Assembly (NCBI RefSeq): GCF_014196615.1
Contig: NZ_JACIDY010000007.1
Span: forward strand, 150,422-214,421
Source of the DNA: Novosphingobium fluoreni
Lineage (GTDB): Bacteria; Pseudomonadota; Alphaproteobacteria; Sphingomonadales; Sphingomonadaceae
Reading direction: 5' to 3'
DNA length: 64,000 nt
Shown piece by piece: positions 47,709-57,114 of this stretch. Both the position numbers and the translations under genes were made by a program. Under the pieces are notes generated by a model. It was not told the DNA's origin. It made no database searches and saw only the letters and a program-made list of their open reading frames with translations. Positions within the stretch are counted from its first letter, which is position 1; each line of letters starts with the position of its first letter.

Positions 47709-48410
47709 TCAGGTTCCCGTCATGCCTGGCGATTCAGGCTCTTGAGCGGATCGGTGCGCCGACAATTGTGCCACCTGATCGCGCAAACGGCTGAGTTCAG
47801 ACTCGAGCTGCTCGACCCGGGCCAGGCCGGATGGTTCGCAAGGCTCTTTGCAAGGAGTGCCGTAGGGCATGAATTCCTTCGCCCACGTCTCCGCAGCAAC
47901 CAGCGTGGAGCGTGCTTTCACGCCCACCATCGTCGCGCCCTCTGGCACGTTCTCGGTAACGACGGCGCTGGCACCGATCCGGGCCCGACGGCCCACGACC
48001 ACTGGCCCAAGGATCTGCGCACCCGAACCGATGATCGCATTGTCCTCGATCGTGGGGTGACGCTTCCCCGGCTGTCCGTTGGTCGGATTGGTGCCGCCCA
48101 ACGTAACGCCCTGATAGATGGTGACGTTGTCACCGATAACCGCCGTTTCGCCGATCACGGTGAAGCCATGATCGATGAAGAAATTCTTTCCGATCGTCGC
48201 GCCCGGGTGAATGTCGATCGCGGTCAACACGCGTGACAAGTGATTGATCAGGCGCGCGAAAAAAAACAGGCGCGATCTGAAAAGCCGATGGGCCACGCGG
48301 TGCCAGAACAGTGCCCAAACACCTGGGTAGAGCAACACTTCCCAACGCGAACGTGGCGCGGGATCGCGGGCGACAATAGAGTCGAGGTAACGGATAAGAT
48401 TGTTCATCAT
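47709..48410 (-). CDS. cysE: Serine O-acetyltransferase (CysE/EpsC family)
   Basis: A 233-residue left-handed beta-helix acetyltransferase making O-acetylserine, the CysK substrate. Key blocks are DIHPGATIGKNFFIDHG with the catalytic His, TIYQGVTLGGT, and RHPTIEDNAIIGSGAQILGP. The short N-terminal helical domain indicates the EpsC/NifP-like short form rather than the E. coli CysE length. After the helix comes a tail with a predicted coiled coil (VEQLESELSRLRDQVAQL). AGGAG lies about 10 bases before the ATGATG at 48410/48407. Confidence 0.92.
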   Translation of the reverse strand: MMNNLIRYLDSIVARDPAPRSRWEVLLYPGVWALFWHRVAHRLFRSRLFFFARLINHLSRVLTAIDIHPGATIGKNFFIDHGFTVIGETAVIGDNVTIYQGVTLGGTNPTNGQPGKRHPTIEDNAIIGSGAQILGPVVVGRRARIGASAVVTENVPEGATMVGVKARSTLVAAETWAKEFMPYGTPCKEPCEPSGLARVEQLESELSRLRDQVAQLSAHRSAQEPESPGMTGT

Positions 48411-48455
48411 CGCCCCATCACTCCTGCCCATTTCGCCATAACGCTGCAGCCGCGA

Positions 48456-49067
48456 TCAAGTTGCACTGCGGGCGGCTCCTGTAATCTCATTCAACGCTTC
48501 ACGCCAGACCGATAACGTCGGTGGCTGCTTGCGCTCCAGACTGAGGCGATCAATGGCGGCGACGATCTGTTCAGCGGCCAGATGGCTACGCTCGCAACGC
48601 GGTACAAGGTAGGCAATCGCCGCCTCGTCTAAGGGCAGGCTGCGCATCTCTGCATGAAGAGCGATCAGTTCGCCCATCATCATATCGTCAGGCGCGCCGA
48701 TCTCGAGGTGAAGGGCGGCCCCAAGCCGCGAGCGCAGATCGGGAAGCGTAATCTGAAAGGCACCCGGCATGGCATCCCTGATGACAAGCAAAGGACGGCC
48801 GCTTTCCTGAGCCCGGTTCCAGGCGTGAAATACCGACGTTTCATCAATCCTGTCGGCATCGTCCAGCACATCGCCCGCCCCTGATTGCTGAAACCAGCGG
48901 CCGAGCAATGTCTTGCCGCAGCGCGGTTGTCCGGACAGTACGGCAGTCCGGAAAGGCCAGCGCGATGCATCCGCCATTGCATCCACTGCAGCGGCGTTCG
49001 CGTTGCCGACGACGATCCTGGGAGCGCTTTCATTCGGCAGGGGCAAAGGCAAGGCGATCTGGCGCAT
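48456..49067 (-). CDS. hdaA: HdaA, DnaA-related regulator of replication initiation
   Basis: A 203-residue AAA+ protein equivalent to the DnaA ATPase domain without its DNA-binding domain. An N-terminal clamp-binding-like QIALPLPLP precedes a P-loop SGQPRCGKTLLGRW and a Walker B-like VLDDADRID. In alphaproteobacteria HdaA with the beta clamp stimulates hydrolysis of DnaA-ATP to prevent re-initiation. The ATG at 49067 gives the QLPLP-type N-terminus; the frame is open to 49130. It follows the DUF2066-like gene by 17 bases. Confidence 0.87.
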   Translation of the reverse strand: MRQIALPLPLPNESAPRIVVGNANAAAVDAMADASRWPFRTAVLSGQPRCGKTLLGRWFQQSGAGDVLDDADRIDETSVFHAWNRAQESGRPLLVIRDAMPGAFQITLPDLRSRLGAALHLEIGAPDDMMMGELIALHAEMRSLPLDEAAIAYLVPRCERSHLAAEQIVAAIDRLSLERKQPPTLSVWREALNEITGAARSAT

Positions 49068-49084
49068 CGCTTGGCGTGCCTTAC

Positions 49085-50380
49085 TCAGCGTGAGATACGG
49101 ATCACGCCGCCGCCAGCGCTGACTTGCCATCCGCGCGCCTTGAGTGCGGCCACCAGCGCGCCCTGCCCGCCAGCTACCGTCACCCGCATTACAGACGTGC
49201 CGCCGATCGCCAGACTGGTGGTGGCCGCGTTCTGCACGCCGGCTGCCCCGCGCACGGCGGACAGCGCAGCGTCGACAGCCGCAGCGTCTGGAGAAGCGAA
49301 CTGTACCGTCACGGTCTGTATCTCACCCAAGGGCACAGGCTCAGGCGTAATCAGCGGCGCGACCGAAGCGGGCGCGGAAGCGGCGCGCGGCACGCTATCG
49401 ACATCGCGGCTCATCAGTTTGCCCCGCAACTCGCCCAGCGCCTGATCGAACGCGATGCTGCCGCTCATCAATGTGGGGTTGGGCGTCAGCTGACCTTGCG
49501 CCAGAGCGTTGCGATAGATTCCATCTATCCGCGCGACGGCCTGCGCCAGCATCTGCGGCACCGCCTGGTCGTCGCGGGCGGACATCGTGAACGTTTCCAG
49601 CACTTCGTTGTCGGGGCCATGCCGCGCCGTGAAGGTGCCTTTAACCGGACCGCCCGGCCACTCCCGCTCCAGCCGGGCTACCGGGATCACGACATCTGCG
49701 GCATTGAACTGATCCAGCACGTTGCGCCACCACAAGCGGCTGCGACGGCCGGCTTGGCCCGCATTGAGAACCAGAGATTCGCCGCCCGTTCCGGCCGGAC
49801 GAACATAGTCCACCGGACTGGCAGAAGCCTGGAATTCCGCCCAGGCCTTCTGCCAGGCTCCTCGCACTTCGAACACTTGGCGCACGCCGCCCGAATAGAG
49901 GATCGGGATCACCAGCATCGGCGCCGAGTGCAGCCCGCCACCCTCGCCCCCGCCGACATACTGGCCCGCTTTCGCGCGATCGAAGATCACGCCCAGCTTG
50001 GCGACATAGCGATGTGGGCCGATCTGTTCGCGCTCGATCACTACGGAGGACACCATCGCATCGATCGCCTCGATCGGCATGGCGGGGCCCTTCAGTTGCT
50101 CCCAGGCTTTCTTCTCGGCCTGCTTCCAGCCCTCGACACGCGCTTCCTGCCCGGTCTTGCCGGTCACGTCGACGACGATGCCATTGACCTGGATATCGAC
50201 CGAGTTGGCAACGGGCAGAATGCCGCGATCACCTTCGATCTGGGCAATCAGCTGCGTTGCGGCCATACCGATCACGCTACCCACAGCGGCCATGCCGAGC
50301 ATGATCGCAAGCCTGCCCTTGGGTCCGGCCTCATCCATGCGCGCACGCAGGTTCTTGGGGTGAAATCGACTGGTCATCAT
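49085..50380 (-). CDS. DUF2066-like membrane-anchored protein
   Basis: A 431-residue protein with one N-terminal transmembrane helix at about 24-46, then a large periplasmic part. [27 protein letters not shown] and an [21 protein letters not shown] region match the DUF2066 type found upstream of hdaA in alphaproteobacteria. The last 85 residues ([20 protein letters not shown]) resemble a heavy-metal-associated ferredoxin-like fold without a CxxC. Function is unknown. It is divergent from purM and probably co-transcribed with hdaA. Confidence 0.75.
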   Translation of the reverse strand: MMTSRFHPKNLRARMDEAGPKGRLAIMLGMAAVGSVIGMAATQLIAQIEGDRGILPVANSVDIQVNGIVVDVTGKTGQEARVEGWKQAEKKAWEQLKGPAMPIEAIDAMVSSVVIEREQIGPHRYVAKLGVIFDRAKAGQYVGGGEGGGLHSAPMLVIPILYSGGVRQVFEVRGAWQKAWAEFQASASPVDYVRPAGTGGESLVLNAGQAGRRSRLWWRNVLDQFNAADVVIPVARLEREWPGGPVKGTFTARHGPDNEVLETFTMSARDDQAVPQMLAQAVARIDGIYRNALAQGQLTPNPTLMSGSIAFDQALGELRGKLMSRDVDSVPRAASAPASVAPLITPEPVPLGEIQTVTVQFASPDAAAVDAALSAVRGAAGVQNAATTSLAIGGTSVMRVTVAGGQGALVAALKARGWQVSAGGGVIRISR

Positions 50381-50447
50381 CAGGCCGCGCGCCTTTTGCC
50401 TAAACGCCGATGGAAATCCAAGCAGTAAAGCGTTAGGCGCTTGCCCG

Positions 50448-51563
50448 ATGTCAGACGATAACGCCCAAACCGCCGACCAGACCCGCTACAGCTACGCGCA
50501 AGCGGGTGTATCCATTGCCGCCGGAAACGCGCTGGTAAAGGCCATCGCACCGCTTGCCAAAGCGACGGCCCGCCCCGGTGCCGATGCGGAACTGGGCGGC
50601 TTCGGCGGATTCTTCGATCTGCGAGCGGCGGGCTACACGGATCCGTTGCTCGTCGCCGCGAACGATGGCGTTGGCACCAAGGTCAAGCTGGCGATCGACC
50701 ATGACCGGCATGACCAGATCGGCATCGATCTGGTGGCAATGTGCGTGAACGATCTGATCGTCCAGGGCGCAGAGCCATTGTTCTTCCTGGACTATTTCGC
50801 GACTGGCAAGCTGGAGAACGGCATCGCCGAACGTGTCGTCGCCGGCATTGCCGAGGGATGCCGCATTTCCGGCTGTGCGCTGATCGGCGGCGAAACGGCC
50901 GAGATGCCGGGCATGTATTCCGCCGGAGATTATGACTTGGCCGGCTTCTGCGTCGGCGCGGTGGAACGCGGGCAGCAGTTGACCGGTGACAAGGTTGCCG
51001 AGGGTGACGTGCTGCTGGGCCTCGCCTCTTCCGGCGTACACTCCAACGGATACTCGCTTGTACGACGGCTCGCGGCTGACAAGGGCTGGAAGCTGGATCG
51101 TCCGGCGCTGTTCGATCCCGAAGTGCTGCTGATTGAGGCGTTGATTGCCCCCACGCGAATCTATGTGAAAAGCTTGCTGCCGCTGATCCGCTCGGGGCGA
51201 ATCCACGCGCTGGCACACATCACTGGCGGCGGATTGCTGGAGAATATTCCGCGAGTCCTTCCCATGGGCCTGCGCGCGCATGTCGCTGCCGATGCTTGGG
51301 AGCAACCGCGCCTGATGTCGTTCCTGCAGGCGCAGGGGAACATCGAGCCGGCAGAGATGGCACGCACATTCAATTGCGGGATCGGCATGGTGCTTTCTGT
51401 GGCGGCAGCCGACGTCGACTCGATCATCGCAGACCTTAGCGCCGCTGGGGAAACGGTGCATCGCATTGGGGAAATTCGCGCCGGGCAGCGTGGCTGCACC
51501 GTCTCCGGCTCGGATGAAACCTGGTCGGCCCGCGCGCCTTGGACGGCGGGGCACGACGCTTAA
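50448..51563 (+). CDS. purM: Phosphoribosylformylglycinamidine cyclo-ligase
   Basis: A 371-residue cytosolic AIR synthase, step 5 of purine synthesis. [15 protein letters not shown] at the N-terminus, [23 protein letters not shown] and [11 protein letters not shown] are diagnostic, and [14 protein letters not shown] follows later. The length is normal. purN lies downstream beyond an opposing permease gene. Confidence 0.97.
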   Translation: MSDDNAQTADQTRYSYAQAGVSIAAGNALVKAIAPLAKATARPGADAELGGFGGFFDLRAAGYTDPLLVAANDGVGTKVKLAIDHDRHDQIGIDLVAMCVNDLIVQGAEPLFFLDYFATGKLENGIAERVVAGIAEGCRISGCALIGGETAEMPGMYSAGDYDLAGFCVGAVERGQQLTGDKVAEGDVLLGLASSGVHSNGYSLVRRLAADKGWKLDRPALFDPEVLLIEALIAPTRIYVKSLLPLIRSGRIHALAHITGGGLLENIPRVLPMGLRAHVAADAWEQPRLMSFLQAQGNIEPAEMARTFNCGIGMVLSVAAADVDSIIADLSAAGETVHRIGEIRAGQRGCTVSGSDETWSARAPWTAGHDA

Positions 51564-51572
51564 GGCAAAGCT

Positions 51573-52622
51573 TCAGGTATCGCGAGGGACGCCGTCGATA
51601 TCCTCCCCCAGGGTATCGCGCAGGTAGAACTCGCGCACACCGACGAACGCCACCACCAGCAGCGCTCCGGCGAAAAACACGCCATAGACGCCGAATACCG
51701 CGCCCACGGCTAGGATCGTGAATAAAGTCAGTGCGGGCGGGATGTTGACGACGGTGCGGTTGACGAACGGCGTCAGCAGCCAGCCCTCGATCACGCGCAC
51801 CACGAGGAACGCGACAAGCGTGCGCCACAGTACGTCACCGCCCACGGCGGCCGCTAAGCCGATCGCCGGCAGCATCGCGACGACCGGGCCGACATAGGGC
51901 ACGAATTCGCTGAGGCCGCCCAAGAGGCCCAAAGCTGCCCATGATTCGAGCCCCGCCCACCACAGGCAACCGCCGATCACCAGCGTCATCATCGCCATCG
52001 AGATAAGCTTTGCCTTGAGCCATAGCCGTAGAGCGAACGACATCTCGTTCAGCGCGCGTTCCATGGTTTGCCGGGCCGGGCGGGGCGTCATCAGCACCAC
52101 CGCATTGCGATAGGGGCTAGGATTACTGGCGATGAACATCGCGCCCACGATCACGATCACCAGGTTCAGCATGATCTCGCCCGCGCCGCGCACCAATTCG
52201 CTGAGGCTGTCTGCGATCTTGCTGCCGCCAGCAGCGGCCTCGCCCGCCTGCACCACCGCGCGGCCGACGGGGTTGACCGAAAGCCCGCGCTCGATCTTCT
52301 CCAACGTACCAGGAAGATTCCCCAGCATCGCCGCCAATTCAGTGCCGAACTGCACCGTCAGCAGGTACAGCATCCCGCCGAATACCGTGAGAACCAGCAA
52401 CGTGCCCAGCCCCAGGGCGATCCGCCAGTTGCGCACCCCCAATTGCTGGATCATCCGGGCCGCGCTGCGGAACATCACCGCGCCCAGCAGCGACCCAAAG
52501 GCCAGCAGCAGCAGGTCCGACGCGCGCCAGGCCATCATCAGGATCGCGCCGATCACCACGGTCCAGCCCAGGCGGCGCAGATACGTCAGGTCTTCGGGAT
52601 TGGGCTTGAACGGCGCATGCAT
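51573..52622 (-). CDS. AI-2E/PerM family transporter
   Basis: A 349-residue membrane protein with about eight hydrophobic helices and the AI-2E signatures LGLLGGLSEFVPYVGPVVAMLPA and TPFVNRTVVNIPPALTLFTIL. Family members have been implicated in autoinducer-2 or ion export; the specific substrate is unknown. The ATG at 52622 starts a short cytoplasmic segment before helix 1; upstream in-frame sequence is Cys-rich and dissimilar. It lies on the opposite strand between purM and purN, a placement near hdaA and purM that I recall from other alphaproteobacteria. Confidence 0.88.
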   Translation of the reverse strand: MHAPFKPNPEDLTYLRRLGWTVVIGAILMMAWRASDLLLLAFGSLLGAVMFRSAARMIQQLGVRNWRIALGLGTLLVLTVFGGMLYLLTVQFGTELAAMLGNLPGTLEKIERGLSVNPVGRAVVQAGEAAAGGSKIADSLSELVRGAGEIMLNLVIVIVGAMFIASNPSPYRNAVVLMTPRPARQTMERALNEMSFALRLWLKAKLISMAMMTLVIGGCLWWAGLESWAALGLLGGLSEFVPYVGPVVAMLPAIGLAAAVGGDVLWRTLVAFLVVRVIEGWLLTPFVNRTVVNIPPALTLFTILAVGAVFGVYGVFFAGALLVVAFVGVREFYLRDTLGEDIDGVPRDT

Positions 52623-52762
52623 CAGGCAGTTGCTCCTCGGCTCGCAAGCGCATACGGGCAGCGCGCAGACGCCGGGACAAACGCCAGCGATAAGGGGAAA
52701 CCTGCCATGAGCCGCCAAACGTCCGGATCATCGATGCTGTTCCGCCCCCGGACCGCTGCATA

Positions 52763-53353
52763 ATGGCATTTCGCGCAAAAGTGGCCGTACTGATTTCCGG
52801 CAGCGGCACGAATATGGCCGCCCTACTCTACGCCAGCCGCCTGGCGGATTGCCCTTACGAACTGGTGTTGGTGGTCAGCAACAAGCCCGAAGCCGGCGGT
52901 CTCGCCCTGGCAGCGACCGAGGGCGTCGCGACGTTTTCGCTATCCCACAAGGGCATGACCCGCGAAGCGCACGACATGGCGATGGACGCCGCTATCCGCC
53001 AAAGCGGTGCGCAATGGGTGGTGCTGGCAGGGTACATGCGTATCCTTTCGCCGGCGTTCGTCGCAGCTTGGGAAGGCCGGATGGTCAATATCCACCCCTC
53101 GCTTCTCCCCAAATACCCTGGCCTCCACACACATCAACGCGCTATCGAGGCGGGCGACAGCCATGGCGGAACGACTGTCCACTTGGTGACTCAGGACCTG
53201 GATTGTGGGCCTACGCTCGGCCAAGTCGCCGTCGCCATCGCACCGGGTGATACGCCCGAGACGCTTGCCGCGCGCGTCCTCATCGCCGAACATCAGCTCT
53301 ACGCCCGCTGCCTGGCCGATCTCGTCCGGCCGAGCCTCACCGTGGGGTCCTAG
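52763..53353 (+). CDS. purN: Phosphoribosylglycinamide formyltransferase
   Basis: A 196-residue formyl-THF-dependent GAR transformylase, step 3 of purine synthesis. VLISGSGTNMAALL, LAGYMRILSPAFV and NIHPSLLPKYPGLHTHQRAIEAGDSHGGTTVH carry the catalytic Asn/His set. The ATG is at 52763. The last 4 bases overlap a convergent unknown gene. Confidence 0.96.
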   Translation: MAFRAKVAVLISGSGTNMAALLYASRLADCPYELVLVVSNKPEAGGLALAATEGVATFSLSHKGMTREAHDMAMDAAIRQSGAQWVVLAGYMRILSPAFVAAWEGRMVNIHPSLLPKYPGLHTHQRAIEAGDSHGGTTVHLVTQDLDCGPTLGQVAVAIAPGDTPETLAARVLIAEHQLYARCLADLVRPSLTVGS

Positions 53354-54135
53354 AAAGCGGTCGCGGTCCCTGCCGTAAGCGCAGCTGCTTCCGGCCAAAC
53401 CAGCACTTGCCGCGCGTGGAGCGCAGTTTCCGCCTGATAGCGCTGCCTATCGATCGTCAATTCAGACAGCGCTTTCGGAGCGCCTTCACGCATGAGATAA
53501 TCCACGGCTGCGGCGGCGCCCGACAGGGAAACCGCATCGCCATCCAAAGCGGAGGCGCGGAACGTCAGTTCATATCCGATAAAATGTTGCAACCCATGCG
53601 TGACCACGCTGCCATCGGCCAATCGCGTCATCGCGGTGAGCCCCGCCGCCGGGAACGCACCGCCCGCGAGCCAAGCCAGCACGACGCGAGAAAAATAGCG
53701 CGGTTCGATCAACGTGTCGGCAGGCTGCCAATACAACGCCGCAACCGGCATGCTGACGGCCAGTTCCGCCGCCAAAGCCAACAGTGCGCGAACGACCGGC
53801 GTGAGCGCTAACCCGCCGGACAAATGCGGGCCAGGATACAGGCGAACGGCTTCATGCCCCCCACAATTGACTTCACCCGAGAAGCCATAGGGCACAGCGG
53901 AAGCCACAAAGCCCGGCCCCGTCGAATCGACCGATGCGGGGTTCAATCCGTCACACATGAAGGCCAAGCCACTCGCTAGAACCTCCACCTGACCTGCCCC
54001 ATCATCGTGCGTGACACTGGCCACGGCCTGACACTGCGCCAACGCCTGCTCCAGCGCGGCCCGATCCGGGCGCTCCCCCGGACGGAACAGGAAGGACACC
54101 CCGGCACGGGCATGCTCGTCCGATTGATATGTCAT
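53350..54135 (-). CDS. Uncharacterised protein (possibly DUF4261-like)
   Basis: A 261-residue soluble-looking protein without signal peptide or transmembrane helix. It contains GGHEAVRLYPGPHLSGGLALTP, ALLALAAELAVSMPVAALYWQPADTLIEPRYFS and THGLQHFIGYELTF. The 'ALYW' and 'GYELTF' blocks recall DUF4261 proteins, a family of unknown function, but I am not certain. Codon use is like its neighbours and the frame is long and clean, so it is a real gene. It lies between purN and the flavodoxin-like gene. Confidence 0.7.
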   Translation of the reverse strand: MTYQSDEHARAGVSFLFRPGERPDRAALEQALAQCQAVASVTHDDGAGQVEVLASGLAFMCDGLNPASVDSTGPGFVASAVPYGFSGEVNCGGHEAVRLYPGPHLSGGLALTPVVRALLALAAELAVSMPVAALYWQPADTLIEPRYFSRVVLAWLAGGAFPAAGLTAMTRLADGSVVTHGLQHFIGYELTFRASALDGDAVSLSGAAAAVDYLMREGAPKALSELTIDRQRYQAETALHARQVLVWPEAAALTAGTATAF

Positions 54136-54222
54136 CGTGCATCACCCCCGAAAGCCCGGCCGCACCATGCCCACCGATCAGCCGAACGCAAGCCGCGAAT
54201 ACCGCCGAATCACTTGCGGCGA

Positions 54223-54696
54223 TCAGAAGATGCCCAGGCGCAGCCCTTCGGCCATTGCCTCGCCCATCTCGAGACAGGCGCGGCGACCCTCGCTCGGCAA
54301 CACCTTGCGCGCCGCGATCGCCTCCGGCGTTTGCGCGGCGAAATTGACGATCAACGGTTCCGCCACGCGGCGCAGGCGCCAGCCGGTGACGATGCGGTCT
54401 AGCTGAGACTGCGCGCCCTGCCCGTCAGACCCCGCCGCGATCGCCGAAGCATAGGCCCGCCCTTCCACTTGCCCCAGCAGCGGGTAATAGCAGCGGTCGA
54501 ACATCTCCTTCATCGCGCCGGACAGCGCGCCCAGGTTTTCAGGGCATACGAAGACGTAACCCGACGCGGACAGCAGATCTTGCGCCGTCACTTCCCCAGC
54601 CGGGATCAAGCGACCGGCATCCCCCGCTCCCGCCGCGATCGCCTGCGCCATGGCTTGGGATGCGCCAGTGCGGCTGTGCCAGATGATCGCCAGCAT
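54223..54696 (-). CDS. Flavodoxin-fold NAD(P)H-dependent oxidoreductase
   Basis: A 157-residue protein with the FMN phosphate loop IIWHSRTGASQAMAQA and FVCPENLGALSGAMKEMFDRCYYPLL, typical of small NADPH-dependent FMN reductases and flavodoxin-like proteins. Likely a cytosolic FMN enzyme of unknown partner. The ATG at 54696 places the FMN loop at residues 4-14; an ATG at 54723 would add 9 residues. It is divergent from recJ. Confidence 0.82.
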   Translation of the reverse strand: MLAIIWHSRTGASQAMAQAIAAGAGDAGRLIPAGEVTAQDLLSASGYVFVCPENLGALSGAMKEMFDRCYYPLLGQVEGRAYASAIAAGSDGQGAQSQLDRIVTGWRLRRVAEPLIVNFAAQTPEAIAARKVLPSEGRRACLEMGEAMAEGLRLGIF

Positions 54697-54784
54697 TCCG
54701 GATCTCTCAGCTTCATGGGCCATACCCACCCCGATAAGGGGCGCAGGCCTTTGCCGCCACCCCAGCTTGCGGTAGTCAGCGGCC

Positions 54785-56575
54785 ATGCAATCTCTTTCTA
54801 CACCCGTCTTCGGAATCGAGCGATCTCTGTCCGGGAAAGCCTGGCGCTGGCGCGGCGGCAACATGGACCTCAGCGTCGGCCAGAGCGGCCTGGACGACAT
54901 CGTCTCACAACTACTGCTCTCCCGCGGAGTGGAGCGAGACGACCTTGACCGCCACCGCGCGCCGTCTCTGCGAGCTTTCCTGCCCGACCCATCCGAATTT
55001 CGCGACATGGACGCCGCCGCCGAGCGGGTTGCCCAAGCCGTGCTGACTGGCGAGACGGTGACGATCTACGGCGATTATGATGTCGATGGCGCCACCAGCG
55101 CCGCGCTGCTGGTCCTGCTGCTGCGCGCGCTAGGCCAGGAGGCGCGCTATTACATCCCTGACCGGCTGCTGGAAGGCTACGGTCCCTCCGGCGAGGCTCT
55201 GGTCCGGATAGCTGGCGAAGGCTCCAGCCTGATCGTCACGGTCGATTGCGGGGCCATGGCGCACGAAGCTCTGGCAATGGCGCATGAGGCCGGCGTGGAT
55301 GTCATCGTCGTCGATCATCACAAGTGCGCGCCGCTGCTGCCGCGCGCAGCCGCCCTGGTCAATCCCAACCGCCTGGACGAAGGCGTGATCGCGGCGGGGC
55401 ACGGTCATCTCGCCGCCGTGGGCGTCGCCTTCCTGCTCGCAATCGCCACCGTGCGCGCGTTGCGGCGCAAGGGCTGGTTCCAGGACCGGGCCGAGCCGGA
55501 CTTGTTCTCGCTGCTCGATCTGGTTGCGCTGGGCACCGTGGCGGATGTGGCGTCGCTTCATGGCCTGAATCGTGCCTTCGTCGCGCAGGGGCTCAAGGTC
55601 ATGGCGAGGCGTGAGAATATCGGCATGTCCGCCTTGATCGACGCCAGCCGCCTCTCCCGCGCGCCGACGTGCAGCGATCTGGGCTTTGCGCTGGGCCCGC
55701 GCATCAACGCCGGCGGGCGTGTGGGCGAATCGACCCTCGGCGTGCGCCTCCTGACGACGCGCGACCCGGATGAGGCCCGCGACATCGCCACACAACTCTC
55801 GCGCCTGAACGATGAACGCCGCGCAATCGAGCAAGTGGTGCAGGAAGAGGCGGAGGCGCAAGTCGCCGCCCAGCACAACCGCGCCGTTCTCGTCCTGGCT
55901 GGGCGTGGCTGGCACCCCGGCGTGATCGGCATCGTTGCCGGGCGGATCAAGGAAAAGACCGGCAAGCCCGCGCTCGTCATCGCGCTTGGCGCGGAAGAGG
56001 AAGGCTCGGGCCACGGCAAGGGCTCCGGTCGGTCGATCAGCGGCGTCGACCTTGGCGCTGCGATCATCGCCGCGCGCGAGGAAGGGCTTCTCGTTGCCGG
56101 GGGCGGCCACGCAATGGCCGCCGGCTTGACGATCGATCCTATTAAGGTGGGTGCCTTCGGAGACTGGTTGGACGCCAAGCTGGGCAGAGACGTGGCGGCG
56201 GCGACCGAAAGTCGCTCCCTGCTGCTCGATCTGGCCTTATCCCCCGGCGGCCTGACGCCGCAGCTGGTAGACACTCTGGACGTCGCTGGCCCCTTCGGCA
56301 TGGGCTGGCCCGGCCCCAAGGTCGCCGTCGGACCGGTGCGCCTGGTGAAAGTGGACATAGTCGGCGCCGATCACGTCCGGCTGATTGCCAGCGGCCCCGA
56401 CGGCGGACGGATCAAGGCGATCGCCTTTCGTGCCGCCGAAAGCGATCTGGGACAGGCGCTGCTGCATGCCAGCCAGGGCCGACGCCTATGGCTGGCAGGC
56501 CGCGCCAAGATCGATGACTGGGGTGCTCGGCCCCAGGCGGAGCTTTTGCTGGACGACGCCGCGTGGGCAGATTGA
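54785..56575 (+). CDS. recJ: Single-stranded-DNA-specific exonuclease RecJ
   Basis: A 596-residue 5'-3' ssDNA exonuclease in recombination and mismatch repair. DHH-domain motifs are YGDYDVDGATSAALL and VVDHHK, then GHLAAVGVAF. The DHHA1 domain has GGGHAMAAGLTI, and a C-terminal OB-like domain follows. All metal ligands expected for the family are visible. It starts 88 bases from a divergent flavodoxin-like gene. Confidence 0.95.
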   Translation: MQSLSTPVFGIERSLSGKAWRWRGGNMDLSVGQSGLDDIVSQLLLSRGVERDDLDRHRAPSLRAFLPDPSEFRDMDAAAERVAQAVLTGETVTIYGDYDVDGATSAALLVLLLRALGQEARYYIPDRLLEGYGPSGEALVRIAGEGSSLIVTVDCGAMAHEALAMAHEAGVDVIVVDHHKCAPLLPRAAALVNPNRLDEGVIAAGHGHLAAVGVAFLLAIATVRALRRKGWFQDRAEPDLFSLLDLVALGTVADVASLHGLNRAFVAQGLKVMARRENIGMSALIDASRLSRAPTCSDLGFALGPRINAGGRVGESTLGVRLLTTRDPDEARDIATQLSRLNDERRAIEQVVQEEAEAQVAAQHNRAVLVLAGRGWHPGVIGIVAGRIKEKTGKPALVIALGAEEEGSGHGKGSGRSISGVDLGAAIIAAREEGLLVAGGGHAMAAGLTIDPIKVGAFGDWLDAKLGRDVAAATESRSLLLDLALSPGGLTPQLVDTLDVAGPFGMGWPGPKVAVGPVRLVKVDIVGADHVRLIASGPDGGRIKAIAFRAAESDLGQALLHASQGRRLWLAGRAKIDDWGARPQAELLLDDAAWAD

Positions 56576-56606
56576 GCCTGATCCGCAGACTATTGCAAAA
56601 AGGCGC

Positions 56607-56635
56607 TTGACCCCCCCGCGCTGCTTGCCTAGAGG
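56607..56635 (+). promoter_or_regulatory. Predicted promoter for the tRNA-Glu pair
   Basis: TTGACC (56607-56612) and TAGAGG (56630-56635) are separated by 17 bases, a sigma-70-like arrangement 31 bases before the first tRNA-Glu. The -10 box matches that of the tRNA-Lys promoter. Confidence 0.6.
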
Positions 56636-56666
56636 CGCGGGCCTGCAAACGACGCAGCATGAGATT

Positions 56667-56741
56667 GGCCCCTTCGTCTAGCGGTTAGGACGCGGCCCTT
56701 TCACGGCTGAAACACGGGTTCGATTCCCGTAGGGGTCACCA
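56667..56741 (+). tRNA. tRNA-Glu (TTC anticodon)
   Basis: A 75-base cloverleaf with encoded CCA. The acceptor GGCCCCT pairs with AGGGGTC. The anticodon stem CGGCC/GGCTG holds loop CTTTCAC with TTC at 56700-56702. The T arm is CGGGTTCGATTCCCG. It reads GAA and, by wobble, GAG. Confidence 0.97.
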
Positions 56742-56779
56742 CTCTCACGCGGCTTTTGCAGACCGGCACATGGCTACAC

Positions 56780-56854
56780 GGCCCCTTCGTCTAGCGGTTA
56801 GGACGCGGCCCTCTCACGGCTGAAACACGAGTTCGATTCTCGTAGGGGTCACCA
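56780..56854 (+). tRNA. tRNA-Glu (CTC anticodon)
   Basis: A second 75-base tRNA-Glu, 38 bases after the first and near-identical except for the anticodon CTC at 56813-56815 and a compensated base pair in the T stem (CGAG/CTCG in place of CGGG/CCCG). It reads GAG, a frequent codon in this GC-rich genome. CCA is encoded. Confidence 0.97.
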
Positions 56855-57114
56855 TCCGCTCTTAATCTCTGAGCTTATCGGACAGGGCTTTGGCTCGATT
56901 GCCCGCCTCGCTGATGTCGCAAGCCTCGTCATGATAATCACTGCAACGGGTGCCCCTTCGGGCATAATCGCTTCAACTGGCAGGGCGAGCCGTCGACATA
57001 ACGCCGGCCCTCATATCGCCCAGCGTGACGCTGACGCGAAGCGCGACAAGTCTGTAGAATCGCACTAGGCTGCTTGCTTGCGCGCGCGGCGCGATCCAGC
57101 CTAATAACCGGCCA

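Noticed and set aside
56860..57110. Minus-strand stretch reading YHDEACDISEAGNRAKALSDKLRD that would need a frameshift to join a Cys-rich upstream part
   Set aside because: No start, a frameshift would be required, and a competing plus-strand frame is equally open; not enough to call a pseudogene.
56742..57114. Possible integration site downstream of the tRNA-Glu pair
   Set aside because: No integrase, no direct repeat of the tRNA 3' end, and the following region is a normal LysR-fds operon.
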